Assembly: GCA_000336895.1 (NCBI GenBank)
Contig: AOLX01000029.1
Coordinates: 1-38,920 of the forward strand
DNA length: 38,920 bases
Direction of reading: 5' to 3'
From: Haloarcula argentinensis DSM 12282
Lineage (GTDB): Archaea > Halobacteriota > Halobacteria > Halobacteriales > Haloarculaceae
Part shown: one piece after another, positions 7,978-16,249 of the stretch
Layout: the number at the start of each line of letters is the position of its first letter
How positions within the stretch are numbered: the stretch's first letter is position 1
Position numbers and translations under genes: made by a program
Notes under the pieces: model-generated
The model's input: the letters and a program-made list of their open reading frames with translations, nothing else
What the model was told of the DNA's origin: nothing
Databases searched by the model: none

Positions 7978-9903
7978 ATGAGTACACACACTGGAGCCAG
8001 GGAAATCGTCGAACCGAGCGGTAAAGATACCGAATTCGTTTTCTTCAGCGGGAAGGGCGGCGTCGGCAAGAGCACCGTCAGCTGTGCCACGGCGACGTGG
8101 TTAGCGGACAACAACTATGAGACGCTGCTGGTGACAACCGACCCCGCGCCGAACCTCTCGGACATTTTCCAGCAGGAGATCGGCCACGAGGTGACCGAAA
8201 TCGACGACATCGACAACCTCTCGGCCATCGAGATTGACCCGGATCAAGCCGCCGAGGAGTACCGCCAGGAGACCATCGAACCGATGCGGGAGCTGCTTGA
8301 CGACGAACAGATCAAAACTGTCGAGGAGCAACTCAACAGCCCATGTGTCGATGAGATCGCGGCCTTCGACAACTTCGTCGACTTCATGAATAGCCCGGAG
8401 TACGATGTGGTCGTCTTCGACACTGCGCCGACCGGCCACACCATCCGCCTGATGGAGCTTCCCTCCGACTGGAACGCCGAACTGGAGAAGGGCGGCTCGA
8501 CCTGTATCGGCCCCGCCGCTTCCATGGAGGACAAGAAGGCAGAGTACGAGCAGGCCATCGACACACTGCAGGACGACGAGCAGACGACCTTCGCGTTCGT
8601 CGGCAAGCCCGAGGACTCCTCGCTCGACGAAATCGAGCGTAGCGCTTCGGACTTGAGTGAACTGGGTATCAACTCACAGCTGCTCGTCGTCAACGGCTAC
8701 CTTCCCGACTCGGTCTGTGACGATCCCTTCTTCGAGGGGAAACGCGCGGACGAACAGGCAGTCATCGAACGGGCGAAAACCGAGTTCGACGCCGACGCCA
8801 CGGCGACGTACCCACTCCAGCCCGGTGAGATCGCCGGCCTAGACCTGCTCTCGGACGTTGGTGGCGTCATCTATGACGGCGAGGAAGCGACAGTCGAAAT
8901 CGGCTCTGCCACGGACGTCGACACCGACCAGTCAGTCGACGTCGAGACGCTGGCCGACCCCGAGTCGGTCGCCGAACAGTTGACGCCCGGCGATGACACT
9001 CGCTACCTCTTCTTCACTGGGAAAGGCGGTGTCGGCAAGAGCACTGTCGCCGCGACATCGGCGACGAAGCTCGCGGAGGCCGGCTACGAGACGCTCGTCG
9101 TCACGACCGACCCGGCCGCCCATCTCGAAGACATCTTCGGTGAGCCGGTTGGCCACGAGCCCACGTCGGTCAGTCAGGCGAATCTCGACGCGGCCCGCAT
9201 CGACCAGGAGAAGGCCCTCGAAGAGTACCGCGAGCAGGTCCTGGACCACGTCCAGGAGATGTACGCGGACAAGGAGGACACCGAACTGGATGTCGAGGCC
9301 GCCATCGCCAATGTCGAGGAAGAGTTAGAGTCACCGTGTGCCGAGGAGATGGCTGCACTGGAGAAGTTCGTGAGTTACTTCCAGGAAGACGGCTACGATA
9401 TTGTCGTCTTCGACACTGCCCCGACAGGCCACACGCTCCGCCTGCTGGAACTCCCGTCCGATTGGAAGGGCTTCATGGACCTCGGCTCGCTGACGAAGGG
9501 GGCCGCTCCGGCGAAGGGCGACCAGTACGACGAGGTCATTGAGACGATGCAGGACCCCGAGCAGAGTTCCTTCGCGTTCGTCATGTATCCCGAATACACG
9601 CCAATGATGGAGGCCTACCGTGCAGCCGAGGACCTCAAAGATCAGGTCGGTATCGAGACAGCCTTCGTCGTGGCAAACTACCTACTACCTGGAGAGTACG
9701 GCGACAACGCCTTCTTCGCGAACCGACGGGCCCAACAGGAGAAATACCTCGATAAGATCAAGGACCGCTTCGAGACGCCGATGATGTTCGCGCCGCTGCG
9801 TCGAGACGAACCGGTCGGGCTGGACGAACTGCGCGCGTTCGGTGACGAGATTACCGGTCTCTCGGACCTGACGGAGCGAGAGCAGGAGGTGACCATCTCA
9901 TGA
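7978..9903 (+). CDS. arsA: ArsA arsenite-stimulated ATPase, tandem two-domain form
   Basis: A 641-residue soluble ATPase that powers arsenite extrusion through a membrane partner. The two halves are homologous, each with a deviant Walker A (GKGGVGKST at 25-33 and 348-356) and an ArsA signature DTAPTGHT (about 148 and 479). Cys123, Cys176 and Cys454 occur at positions equivalent to the three As(III)-binding cysteines of E. coli ArsA (113, 172, 422); the second half lacks a counterpart of Cys176. Length is slightly above E. coli ArsA (583). It overlaps the next gene by four bases (ATGA), so translation is coupled. No arsB or acr3 gene lies in the window, so the pump must be encoded elsewhere. 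Confidence 0.95.
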   Translation: MSTHTGAREIVEPSGKDTEFVFFSGKGGVGKSTVSCATATWLADNNYETLLVTTDPAPNLSDIFQQEIGHEVTEIDDIDNLSAIEIDPDQAAEEYRQETIEPMRELLDDEQIKTVEEQLNSPCVDEIAAFDNFVDFMNSPEYDVVVFDTAPTGHTIRLMELPSDWNAELEKGGSTCIGPAASMEDKKAEYEQAIDTLQDDEQTTFAFVGKPEDSSLDEIERSASDLSELGINSQLLVVNGYLPDSVCDDPFFEGKRADEQAVIERAKTEFDADATATYPLQPGEIAGLDLLSDVGGVIYDGEEATVEIGSATDVDTDQSVDVETLADPESVAEQLTPGDDTRYLFFTGKGGVGKSTVAATSATKLAEAGYETLVVTTDPAAHLEDIFGEPVGHEPTSVSQANLDAARIDQEKALEEYREQVLDHVQEMYADKEDTELDVEAAIANVEEELESPCAEEMAALEKFVSYFQEDGYDIVVFDTAPTGHTLRLLELPSDWKGFMDLGSLTKGAAPAKGDQYDEVIETMQDPEQSSFAFVMYPEYTPMMEAYRAAEDLKDQVGIETAFVVANYLLPGEYGDNAFFANRRAQQEKYLDKIKDRFETPMMFAPLRRDEPVGLDELRAFGDEITGLSDLTEREQEVTIS

Positions 9904-10268
9904 GCGAAGGGCAATCCTCCGAGGCCGCCGTTGAAGAGCAACTCCGGACATTCATGCAGACACTCACAGAGTCAGAGACCTATCAGGAGTTCGTCGACGC
10001 CAGCGAAGCCCTTGAAGAGGACTCGGAGGCGTCGGCATTGCTGCAGGACTTCCAGCAAAAACAACGACAGATGCAACAAGGTGGGTTCGACCAATCGCTC
10101 ATGAGCGAACTCCAGGATCTCAAATCGGAGATGGACGAGAACGACACGATCCAGCGCCATCGCGAAGCACAGGAAGCACTTGTCGAACTTCTCCAGGAGA
10201 CCAACGACGTGATAAGCGAGCAGATCGGCCGGCAGTTCGCCCAGGCAACTGGGGGTGGGTGCTGTTGA
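9900..10268 (+). CDS. YlbF-like protein ending in Gly-Gly-Gly-Cys-Cys
   Basis: A 122-residue, almost entirely helical, Glu/Gln-rich protein resembling the YlbF/YmcA (Com_YlbF) family: residues about 10-110 form amphipathic helices (TYQEFVDASEALEED, ALLQDFQQKQRQMQQ). The very C-terminus is TGGGCC, with the protein's only two Cys as its last two residues. It starts with an ATGA overlap on arsA and overlaps the next small gene, so it is firmly part of the ars operon. The terminal vicinal Cys pair on a flexible Gly linker suggests binding or delivery of As(III) or another soft metal (inference). YlbF proteins are known to form multiprotein complexes, so an adaptor role is an alternative. Confidence 0.8.
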   Translation: MSEGQSSEAAVEEQLRTFMQTLTESETYQEFVDASEALEEDSEASALLQDFQQKQRQMQQGGFDQSLMSELQDLKSEMDENDTIQRHREAQEALVELLQETNDVISEQIGRQFAQATGGGCC

Positions 10269-10447
10269 GCACTACCGACGGAGACGTGTTAGACGCGGCC
10301 GAAGCGCTCGGCGAGGAACTTGCAGCGATGCAGTCCGATGCGGATGACTTCGAGTTCGAGACCGTACTGAAACAGTGCAACGAGGCTATCAGCGAGGAGA
10401 CAGGGATTCAGTACGACGACGTCTGTGACACTGGCGATTGCTGTTGA
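10265..10447 (+). CDS. Small acidic protein ending in Cys-Cys
   Basis: A small protein of about 60 residues, predicted helical, with three Cys clustered at the end (DVCDTGDCC) plus one internal Cys (LKQCNEA). The TTG at 10265 overlaps the stop of the upstream gene (TTGA); a GTG at 10259 is an alternative start. The coupled arrangement and the terminal Cys pair it shares with the preceding protein argue that it is real. It could be a small As(III)-binding chaperone or sensor partner working with the YlbF-like protein and ArsA (inference). It is the last gene of the arsD-arsA operon. Confidence 0.7.
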   Translation: MSTTDGDVLDAAEALGEELAAMQSDADDFEFETVLKQCNEAISEETGIQYDDVCDTGDCC

Positions 10448-10517
10448 TCGGATATCCCCGGAAGTATTCTTCCGCCACGTGTTTCCTGCACTGGCTAAGT
10501 CGCTTCGATAGCACGAC

Positions 10518-10847
10518 TCACCGCGTGCCGTCGAGCACGGCCACGAGAGCAATTGCTCGCTTCGTCGCCCGGTAATGTCTGGAACGCCCGCGTTTCTCTT
10601 TTTGTATGAGCCCGGCGTCACAAAGGAGTGTCAGCGCGTGACTGACGGCACTGTCACTGACATCGACGTGCGGGGTAATCTCACAGAAATCGAGCCCGCT
10701 GTCGACTTCGACGAGCAGTCGGACGAGCCTGTATCGGGTTTCGTATCCGAGCGCTGAAAGTGTCTGAACGTCAGTCTCGACCGCGTTCTCACTGAGGAGG
10801 GTTTCTAAGTTCGCTATCTCACCGTCGTCCGATGACGATTCAGACAT
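10518..10847 (-). CDS. Second ArsR-type winged-helix regulator
   Basis: A 109-residue ArsR-family protein convergent with the arsDA operon. The winged helix spans about residues 28-100 (LSALGYETRYRLVRLL, DVSDSAVSHALTLLCDAGLI). It is clearly paralogous to the ArsR at 6822, but the CVC metal site is reduced to one Cys (LDFCEI), so As(III) sensing may use Cys79 region residues, another metalloid, or a different ligand. The start ATG at 10847 is the first in the frame. It probably regulates part of the local arsenic genes; the target is not evident. Confidence 0.85.
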   Translation of the reverse strand: MSESSSDDGEIANLETLLSENAVETDVQTLSALGYETRYRLVRLLVEVDSGLDFCEITPHVDVSDSAVSHALTLLCDAGLIQKEKRGRSRHYRATKRAIALVAVLDGTR

Positions 10848-11277
10848 TACACACGTTCGTACGGTATCGGGGAACGAATAAGTATACTGGTGGCTCAGAG
10901 AGTGTTCCGATGCTATCTGGTCTCGTCGCTGTCGGCTGTCAGCGACCGCACTCTCATCGCGCTGGACAACGGTCGGGGCCTAAAAAAAACAGGGCCACGC
11001 CTGAGCATGACATCCCCGCTCCCAGAGCGGTCTGTTTGAGTGCTGTGGGTCCTGTTGGAGGATCATTACACTCTCTCGTATGAAAATCCCGCACCGCCAA
11101 ATTCTAATTCTCAGATCGCCGTGGATGGTCGACGGCGATGCCCGTCAGAATGATTAAGAGCGGGACCAAGACAATCGTGGAGGCGAACCTTCGTTAACGG
11201 CTGAGTGGTCGGTTCGCTTACGTAGGGAACAGCCATTTCATTGAGCCCCCCGAATCAAAAATCGCTGGAAGAACTGG
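10848..11277. other. Gene-free stretch with possible membrane-protein debris
   Basis: No convincing gene. On the reverse strand at about 11099-11188 a startless open segment reads like the hydrophobic tail of a membrane protein (TIVLVPLLIILTGIAV, then a basic end), possibly debris of a lost transporter gene. An A8 run lies near 10982. The promoter of the second arsR gene must lie just above 10847. Confidence 0.3.
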
Positions 11278-11631
11278 CTACTGTAGTTCCTCAGCGAGTG
11301 CAGCGACTGCTTCGTCAACGAGATCGCGTTCTAGACGGCCCTGCCAGTAATCGATATCCTCGTGGTCGATCGATTGGATACCCCACGGAACGATCCGACT
11401 CTCGTCTGGCGTCCCACCACGAAGCCAACTCTCCTCGGAAATATCGATGAGCCCGTCCATCCAAGATTTCGTCGTGAGCGTCACCGCAATGTACTGCTCG
11501 CCATGAAATGGACGTCCTTCGTGGTTTGAGAGAATCAACCATGGTCGGGCGTCTTCCTCGCCTTTGAACGGATCATCACCGTAGACGACATCTCCCCGTT
11601 CGAAAATCGGGGAAGCCTCCTCATCGGTCAC
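11278..11631 (-). CDS. PemK/MazF-type toxin
   Basis: A 117-residue protein of the PemK/MazF family, whose members are ribonucleases that cleave mRNA. The family's early beta-barrel motif is visible: GDVVYGDDPF, then a basic/aromatic RPWLILSN and GEQYIAVTLTTK. The GTG at 11631 overlaps the stop of the upstream HTH gene by four bases (GTGA), so that start is preferred to the longer frame from 11679. Such coupling is typical of type II toxin-antitoxin pairs, with the upstream gene as antitoxin. Whether the ribonuclease is active cannot be judged from the sequence. Confidence 0.85.
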   Translation of the reverse strand: MTDEEASPIFERGDVVYGDDPFKGEEDARPWLILSNHEGRPFHGEQYIAVTLTTKSWMDGLIDISEESWLRGGTPDESRIVPWGIQSIDHEDIDYWQGRLERDLVDEAVAALAEELQ

Positions 11632-11996
11632 TGTTCGTCCACGCTCGGATGTGGCTCGTCTGGGGCGTGTTCGCGCCACGACTCCTTGTCTTCCTCACCG
11701 AATTGCTCGTTGAACAGGGTAGTCGCCCGCTCGTAGCCGCTATACCCGTCGAGACGCTCGGTGTCGTCGGTCACCGCCCAGTACGTCGCTTTGTGTTCGA
11801 CGAGACTGCGGTCTTTCAACCGTGAGAGTGCGGTGCTGACTGCGCCCTCGTCTATGCCGATTTGAGAGGCAATTTCGCGCGCCTTGAATGCACGGTCCTC
11901 GTGAGCAGCGAGAAACCCGAGGACTTGGTCTGGGACAGAGAGTTCCTCGAGTTCGTCCTCGCTTGTGTTCTCGAATGTATCTCGATCGATAGACAT
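11628..11996 (-). CDS. Winged-helix (MarR-like) putative antitoxin
   Basis: A 122-residue protein. Residues about 22-75 form a winged helix (FLAAHEDRAFKAREIASQIG, EGAVSTALSRLKDRSLVEH) with a beta-wing ending in YWAV. The acidic C-terminal tail (FNEQFGEEDKESW to the end) is the part likely to bind and neutralise the basic toxin encoded next. The operon order antitoxin then toxin, with coupled translation, supports the pairing. A pair of direct repeats upstream (12035-12062) is a candidate autoregulatory operator. Confidence 0.8.
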   Translation of the reverse strand: MSIDRDTFENTSEDELEELSVPDQVLGFLAAHEDRAFKAREIASQIGIDEGAVSTALSRLKDRSLVEHKATYWAVTDDTERLDGYSGYERATTLFNEQFGEEDKESWREHAPDEPHPSVDEQ

Positions 11997-12034
11997 CGTT
12001 GAGTGGATGTACGTTACCCACTGTAAAGAGTGTT

Positions 12035-12062
12035 AGTACTGAAACCTACGAAAGTACTGAAA
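12035..12062. promoter_or_regulatory. Direct repeat operator upstream of the toxin-antitoxin operon
   Basis: AGTACTGAAA occurs at 12035-12044 and 12053-12062, an 18-base period, each with the palindromic core AGTACT. The repeats lie just upstream of a TTTACAG TATA-like box (about 12020-12027) for the leftward operon starting at 11996. Likely the binding site of the winged-helix antitoxin (inference). Confidence 0.5.
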
Positions 12063-12129
12063 GTAATGATACTAACTAAGCCAATGAGTAATGTTCACCC
12101 TCGACGACAAGGCGATTCGAGGACCGTAT

Positions 12130-12254
12130 GCATTGAGAGCGCCAGTCTCAACTACTGTGCATATGTGGAAGTTGAGACTACAGCAGGTTTAGAGCGGCTG
12201 TAATGCGTAGTTTCGGCCGATCCAGTGAACGGAAACTGATACAGATTGCTCTCC
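12130..12254 (+). repeat. Repeat family copy 2 with nested inverted repeats
   Basis: A full-length member of the repeat family. A perfect 10-base inverted repeat AGTCTCAACT (12144-12153) / AGTTGAGACT (12170-12179) is followed by TACAGC (12179-12184) / GCTGTA (12197-12202); the flanks GCATT and AATGC are also complementary. There is no coding capacity. It lies in the 403-base gap between the antitoxin and the Trk cluster, which otherwise holds only the operator at 12035-12062. Could be an IS-end remnant, a MITE, or a structured RNA. Confidence 0.7.
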
Positions 12255-12399
12255 AAACAGCCAATCTTGTTGAACCACCAATCATGTTAGTGAATTGCCA
12301 CAAAGGATACACGCACTTGCACGGGATATGAAATCGTTCACTCACTGGATGAGTTAAGAGACCAGTGAGCTGGACGAACCCGCTAATAAGTAGTAGGCC

Positions 12400-12621
12400 C
12401 TAAGTGCTACTCTCTGTAGTTTCAGCAACTCCCTTATATACGATATAGCTGAGAAACCCACCCGTATAGGCGACTGCAAGGAGGATCGAAGGTAACGTGC
12501 GGCCAAGAAAAGTGATGATAATGATCACGATTGGCCCTAAAATAAGAAGCGCGTCGAATACGGAGTCATCTGCGCCAGCCGCGAGGAGCGGGCCAATGAA
12601 CGGAATCTGTTCAAGTTGCAT
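12400..12621 (-). CDS. Small two-helix membrane protein after trkH
   Basis: A 73-residue protein with two hydrophobic helices (about 22-42, ALLILGPIVIIIITFLG, and 46-63, SILLAVAYTGGFLSYIV). Its ATG overlaps the trkH stop (TAATG), and GGAGG within the end of trkH can act as ribosome-binding site, so the two are translationally coupled. No family is recognised. A small accessory subunit of the TrkH channel is a reasonable guess from coupling alone. Confidence 0.65.
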   Translation of the reverse strand: MQLEQIPFIGPLLAAGADDSVFDALLILGPIVIIIITFLGRTLPSILLAVAYTGGFLSYIVYKGVAETTESST

Positions 12622-14234
12622 TAGTCATAAACCTCCATAGAGACGAACAAGCTCCGCAAGAGTACTAAGACCGGAATTATCTCAAGTCGACCGATCCACA
12701 TGTTGAACAAGAACATGACCTTCGTGACCGTCGGCATCCCTGGGCCCGTGATGCCCGACGAGAGCCCAACGTTACCTTGCGCGGAGGCAACCTCGAACAG
12801 AACGTTCTCTAGAGTGTAACCTTCTGGACCCATCGGAAGGGCGATCATAAAGACGAATGCAGCGACGCCAAGGAAAAGAATCCAGAGGAACGTGATGATG
12901 GCGGCCTCTTCAAACTCCTGCGCTGCTTCGTCATCTGATAATGTTCGGTCATCCAGTCGGAATGTGCGAACAGCAGTTGAAGGGTAGAACACGTCACGGA
13001 TACGAAACAGAATCCCCTTTCCGAGAGTGAGCAACCGGATGAGCTTGATCCCCCCGACAGTTGACCCGGCAGCTGCGCCGACAATCATTCCGAACGCGAC
13101 TGTCAACTGTGCGGGCGCCGACCATCCCGGTCCGAGCGAGCCTGCAGTCTGGAACCCGGTACAGGACGCCGCCGAGACGAACTGGAAGATGGCAAATCGA
13201 AACGTCTGAAAGAGCGTTGCTGCCCGGCCATGGAGAACGATTCCAGCAACGGTCATCGTCTCTGTCTGGTAAAATCCCTGACCAAACAATAAGGCAGTCA
13301 AAATCAACGTCCCGAGGCCGAAAAAAATGAAGACCCACCGCGTCTGGAGATCTTTGTAGAGGTTCCGGAGGTTCCCGCGTAGAATTAAATAATGAATCGG
13401 GAACGCGATACTCCCAAGAATCATGATGGGGATGAGTGCGAAGTCGATGGCGACACTGTTGTACGTGCCTATCGAGTTATCCGTAATCGAGAATCCGCCA
13501 GTTGCGAGCCCGGTCATCGCATGGTTAATCGCATGCCACATCGGCATGCCAGCCAGCCACAGGAGGAGGATCGAGAAGAACGTGAACAGGAGGAAGATCC
13601 ACCAGATAGTCCTGACAGTAGACACGATACTAGGATGAATCTTCTCCGAACGCGCTTCACTTTCGTAGAGCGTCAGTGACCCACTTCCCGGGCGTGCGAG
13701 AATAGCGGTCGTGAGCACGATGACTCCTACGCCACCAACCCATTCGATGAATGAACGCCACCACTGGAGCGTGTGTGGAAGCGCCGCCTCGTTATCGGTC
13801 ATCGTCAGTCCCGTGCCGGTAAACCCGCTCATGCTCTCGAAGAACCCGTTGAGGGGATTCTGGAACGCAGCGAGTGTACTGAACGTCCTAGTTCCTCCGG
13901 TCGTGAACCGGGCCGGAATTTCGAGAACCGAGGGATCAAGTCGTGCCGTCCAGGCAATAAGCAGGAATGGGAGGGAGCCGAAGACTGCTACAAAGAACCA
14001 CCCAGAGGCGGCGATCATCATGCCATGCAATCGACCTGGATCGTCTGCGTTCTGAAAGGCTCGGGAAAGCCCAAACCCGACGAGCAAAGGGAGCAGTCCT
14101 GAAAGGATCATACCAGGAACAACCCACCACTCTTGCCAGACGAGTGGAATAAGAACGGAGACGAGAATGAGACCCGCTAGCGCCTCGAGCATCCGCCCGA
14201 GGTCGCGAGCAATTGTCCCAAGACGATTAGCCAT
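12621..14234 (-). CDS. trkH: TrkH-family potassium channel subunit, copy 1
   Basis: A 537-residue membrane protein of the TrkH/KtrB family, the K+ translocating pore. The four pore-loop filter segments are visible: TGTGLTMTD (about 136), LATGGFSITD (about 244), CTGFQTAG (about 361) and GNVGLSSG (about 493), each with the filter Gly, and GAAAGSTVGGIKLIR before the fourth repeat. A TATA-like AATTTAAG lies about 25 bases upstream of the ATG at 14234. It is clearly closer to copy 2 (19416) than to copy 3 (27399), sharing the ending GLSSGITGP and MWIGRLEIIPVLVLL. The gating partner is likely TrkA at 14493. Confidence 0.92.
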   Translation of the reverse strand: MANRLGTIARDLGRMLEALAGLILVSVLIPLVWQEWWVVPGMILSGLLPLLVGFGLSRAFQNADDPGRLHGMMIAASGWFFVAVFGSLPFLLIAWTARLDPSVLEIPARFTTGGTRTFSTLAAFQNPLNGFFESMSGFTGTGLTMTDNEAALPHTLQWWRSFIEWVGGVGVIVLTTAILARPGSGSLTLYESEARSEKIHPSIVSTVRTIWWIFLLFTFFSILLLWLAGMPMWHAINHAMTGLATGGFSITDNSIGTYNSVAIDFALIPIMILGSIAFPIHYLILRGNLRNLYKDLQTRWVFIFFGLGTLILTALLFGQGFYQTETMTVAGIVLHGRAATLFQTFRFAIFQFVSAASCTGFQTAGSLGPGWSAPAQLTVAFGMIVGAAAGSTVGGIKLIRLLTLGKGILFRIRDVFYPSTAVRTFRLDDRTLSDDEAAQEFEEAAIITFLWILFLGVAAFVFMIALPMGPEGYTLENVLFEVASAQGNVGLSSGITGPGMPTVTKVMFLFNMWIGRLEIIPVLVLLRSLFVSMEVYD

Positions 14235-14492
14235 ACAATTTCGGTATGCTGAACGAGAACTTAAATTGGCTGATTCACTCCAAAGAGGTGGGCCGTTAGA
14301 TTGCGTAATGGGAAATGGTTACTTGCGAGTCCCGATATCTGGTCGAAATCCTGACATCGAGCATATTACGTCGCGGTACGGTGGGGCCCTCCGTACCCGG
14401 ACAGTTCCGAGAGTTGTGCTACAAACAGCTGTGAGGAATTTTGACCACACTTCCCGAGTCTACGACTACCGATTGAGCGATTCCTACACCAC

Positions 14493-15203
14493 TCATAAAC
14501 TGAATCTGCCCGAATTGTTCGTTTCGTGGTCCTCGTAATGTCCGAAGATATCTGTCACCTCTGGTGTTGCTCCAGTCCCCGAATACACCGTGAGCAGGTC
14601 ACCGGTTTCAATGCGGGTCTGTCCACGGGGGGTAATAGGAGAATCCGATTCGGGCCGTTCAATCGCTACGACAAGTGTGTCCTCATCAAGCAGTCCCTCC
14701 TTGTCCGCTTCGATGAGGTTCAGCCCAGCGATCGGTGCGTCCTCAGCGACCGTAATCTCGAACACTTCGGCAACATCCCCGACACGCATGTAATCAACAA
14801 TCGATGGTCGATCCACAGACCGGAACAGTGATTCTGCGATGAGGCGCTGTGGATTCTCCATTGTGTTGACACCGATCTGCCTGAAGAGGTTCATGTGCTC
14901 AGGGTTGTGGACGACTGAGACGATACTAGGGATTTCGAGTTCCTGTGCGAGCAATGAGATCATGACATTGGTCGCGTCCTGATCCGTCGTCGAGATGAGC
15001 GCATCAGCCCGGTCAGCTCCGGCATCCTCCAGCGTCTCCTTGGTCGTCGCGTCCGCGTTGATGACCATGCAGTCGAACTCATTAGCGACTTCGTCCGCTC
15101 TCGCCGCGTCTTTTTCGATGACAACAACTTCGTTTCCAGTTCCGGTTGCGATTTCAATGAGCGGTGTTCCGATATCGCCAGCTCCGACAGTGATTATGTA
15201 CAT
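14493..15203 (-). CDS. trkA: TrkA/RCK gating protein, copy 1
   Basis: A 236-residue cytoplasmic RCK protein: an N-terminal Rossmann domain (GAGDIG at 8-13; acidic residue at the end of the second strand in VVVIEKD, fitting NAD(H)) and a C-terminal RCK_C domain (about 140-225, DAPIAGLNLIEAD, TPRGQTRIETGDLLTVYS). It binds NAD and possibly other nucleotides to gate TrkH. A near-paralogue lies at 18709. It is transcribed leftward upstream of trkH copy 1 with a 258-base gap, so it may have its own promoter. The 251 bases above it up to the Lrp-RCK gene show no gene. Confidence 0.92.
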   Translation of the reverse strand: MYIITVGAGDIGTPLIEIATGTGNEVVVIEKDAARADEVANEFDCMVINADATTKETLEDAGADRADALISTTDQDATNVMISLLAQELEIPSIVSVVHNPEHMNLFRQIGVNTMENPQRLIAESLFRSVDRPSIVDYMRVGDVAEVFEITVAEDAPIAGLNLIEADKEGLLDEDTLVVAIERPESDSPITPRGQTRIETGDLLTVYSGTGATPEVTDIFGHYEDHETNNSGRFSL

Positions 15204-15454
15204 GTGTTATTTGTCCTATTAGTGCTGTTTTGGGCTGAGTCCCTCATGATCAGTATCCTCTACGAATTCCTCGTTTCGATGTCTGCCGACATACCGCGGA
15301 TGTAATTGAGGGTTCGCTAGAGTGAGAATTGCGGTCCTGAAATAAAAACCTCGCTATCTTGCGCAATCCACATACTATCGAGGGTTAGGCCAGCAATCCG
15401 AAGAGATGTTGAGTATAGGACCAGTCTAGTAGTATCGAAGAATCGCTCGGGTCT

Positions 15455-16219
15455 TCACGATGGTGTCATCGGTTGGTTCGTGTTGCCAAACGACTCCAGT
15501 GTCGACTCTGGCACGCCGTCCCGGGCGAACACGGAGATGAGATCACCAGCACGAATCTCCGTGTCACCTTTGGGCGTGATCATTTCATCTCCACGCTCAA
15601 TGGCAATAACAAGCACTTCACTGCCAAGCAGCGATTGCTGGTTAGCTTCTCGTAGTGTCGTATTGACTATAGGGGCGTCCTTGCTGACGGTCACATCAAC
15701 TACTTCGGCTCCGCCGGAGAGAGACACCATATCTGTCATTGCACCCTGCTTGGGTGCGCCGTCCGGCCCAAATGGCTCGTACGGGGTAAAATACTCCTCC
15801 TGAATTAGGTCCTCGTCCTCGATTTCTAGACCGAGTTTACTGAGCTGGTGGGCTATTCGTGTGAGGTCGCTCATTTCTTCGCCCACAGCCTTGATTTGGA
15901 GGTTCCCACGGCCCGTCCTGAGTTCACGAACGTTCACGACTCCGGGAACTGTGAGTGCCTTTCTGGCGAGATTTTCCCGCTCACTCGCCGAAGTGTTACA
16001 AACGAATAAATTAGTCATGCGACTTTCACAGCGTTCGTAGTCGATATCAGCGTGATACCCTTTGATGATGCCCGCTTCTTCGAGTTGGTTGATTCGATTG
16101 CGAATGGTCCCCGGAGAGACATCCATCTCCTCGGCGACCATCGGAGCCGAGATATTCCGTGCATCTTCCTGCATCGCATATATAATGCGTTTGTCTATTT
16201 CGTCGAGACGACGACTCAT
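15455..16219 (-). CDS. Lrp/AsnC-type regulator fused to an RCK_C domain
   Basis: A 254-residue fusion. Residues 1-60 are an Lrp/AsnC helix-turn-helix (DKRIIYAMQEDARN, SPGTIRNRINQLEEAGII); about 65-140 form an effector-type alpha/beta domain (NLFVCNTSASERENL, VVNVRELRTGRGNLQ); about 170-245 are a TrkA_C/RCK_C domain like those of the neighbouring TrkA proteins (DAPIVNTTLREAN, TPKGDTEIRAGDLISVFAR). It would couple transcription to the ligand seen by K+ channel regulators; in other families RCK_C binds c-di-AMP, which is a hypothesis here. It lies between trkA copy 1 and the USP genes, so these are likely targets. Confidence 0.88.
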   Translation of the reverse strand: MSRRLDEIDKRIIYAMQEDARNISAPMVAEEMDVSPGTIRNRINQLEEAGIIKGYHADIDYERCESRMTNLFVCNTSASERENLARKALTVPGVVNVRELRTGRGNLQIKAVGEEMSDLTRIAHQLSKLGLEIEDEDLIQEEYFTPYEPFGPDGAPKQGAMTDMVSLSGGAEVVDVTVSKDAPIVNTTLREANQQSLLGSEVLVIAIERGDEMITPKGDTEIRAGDLISVFARDGVPESTLESFGNTNQPMTPS

Positions 16220-16249
16220 ACTAGATATACAGGATGCGTGCCAATCCCT

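Noticed and set aside
8101..9249. Reverse-strand open frames inside arsA
   Set aside because: Antisense shadows of a high-GC gene; the repetition reflects the internal duplication of ArsA.
10832..11083. 83-codon + strand frame after the second arsR
   Set aside because: Low plausibility sequence, overlaps the arsR start and promoter, and no ribosome-binding site or family match.
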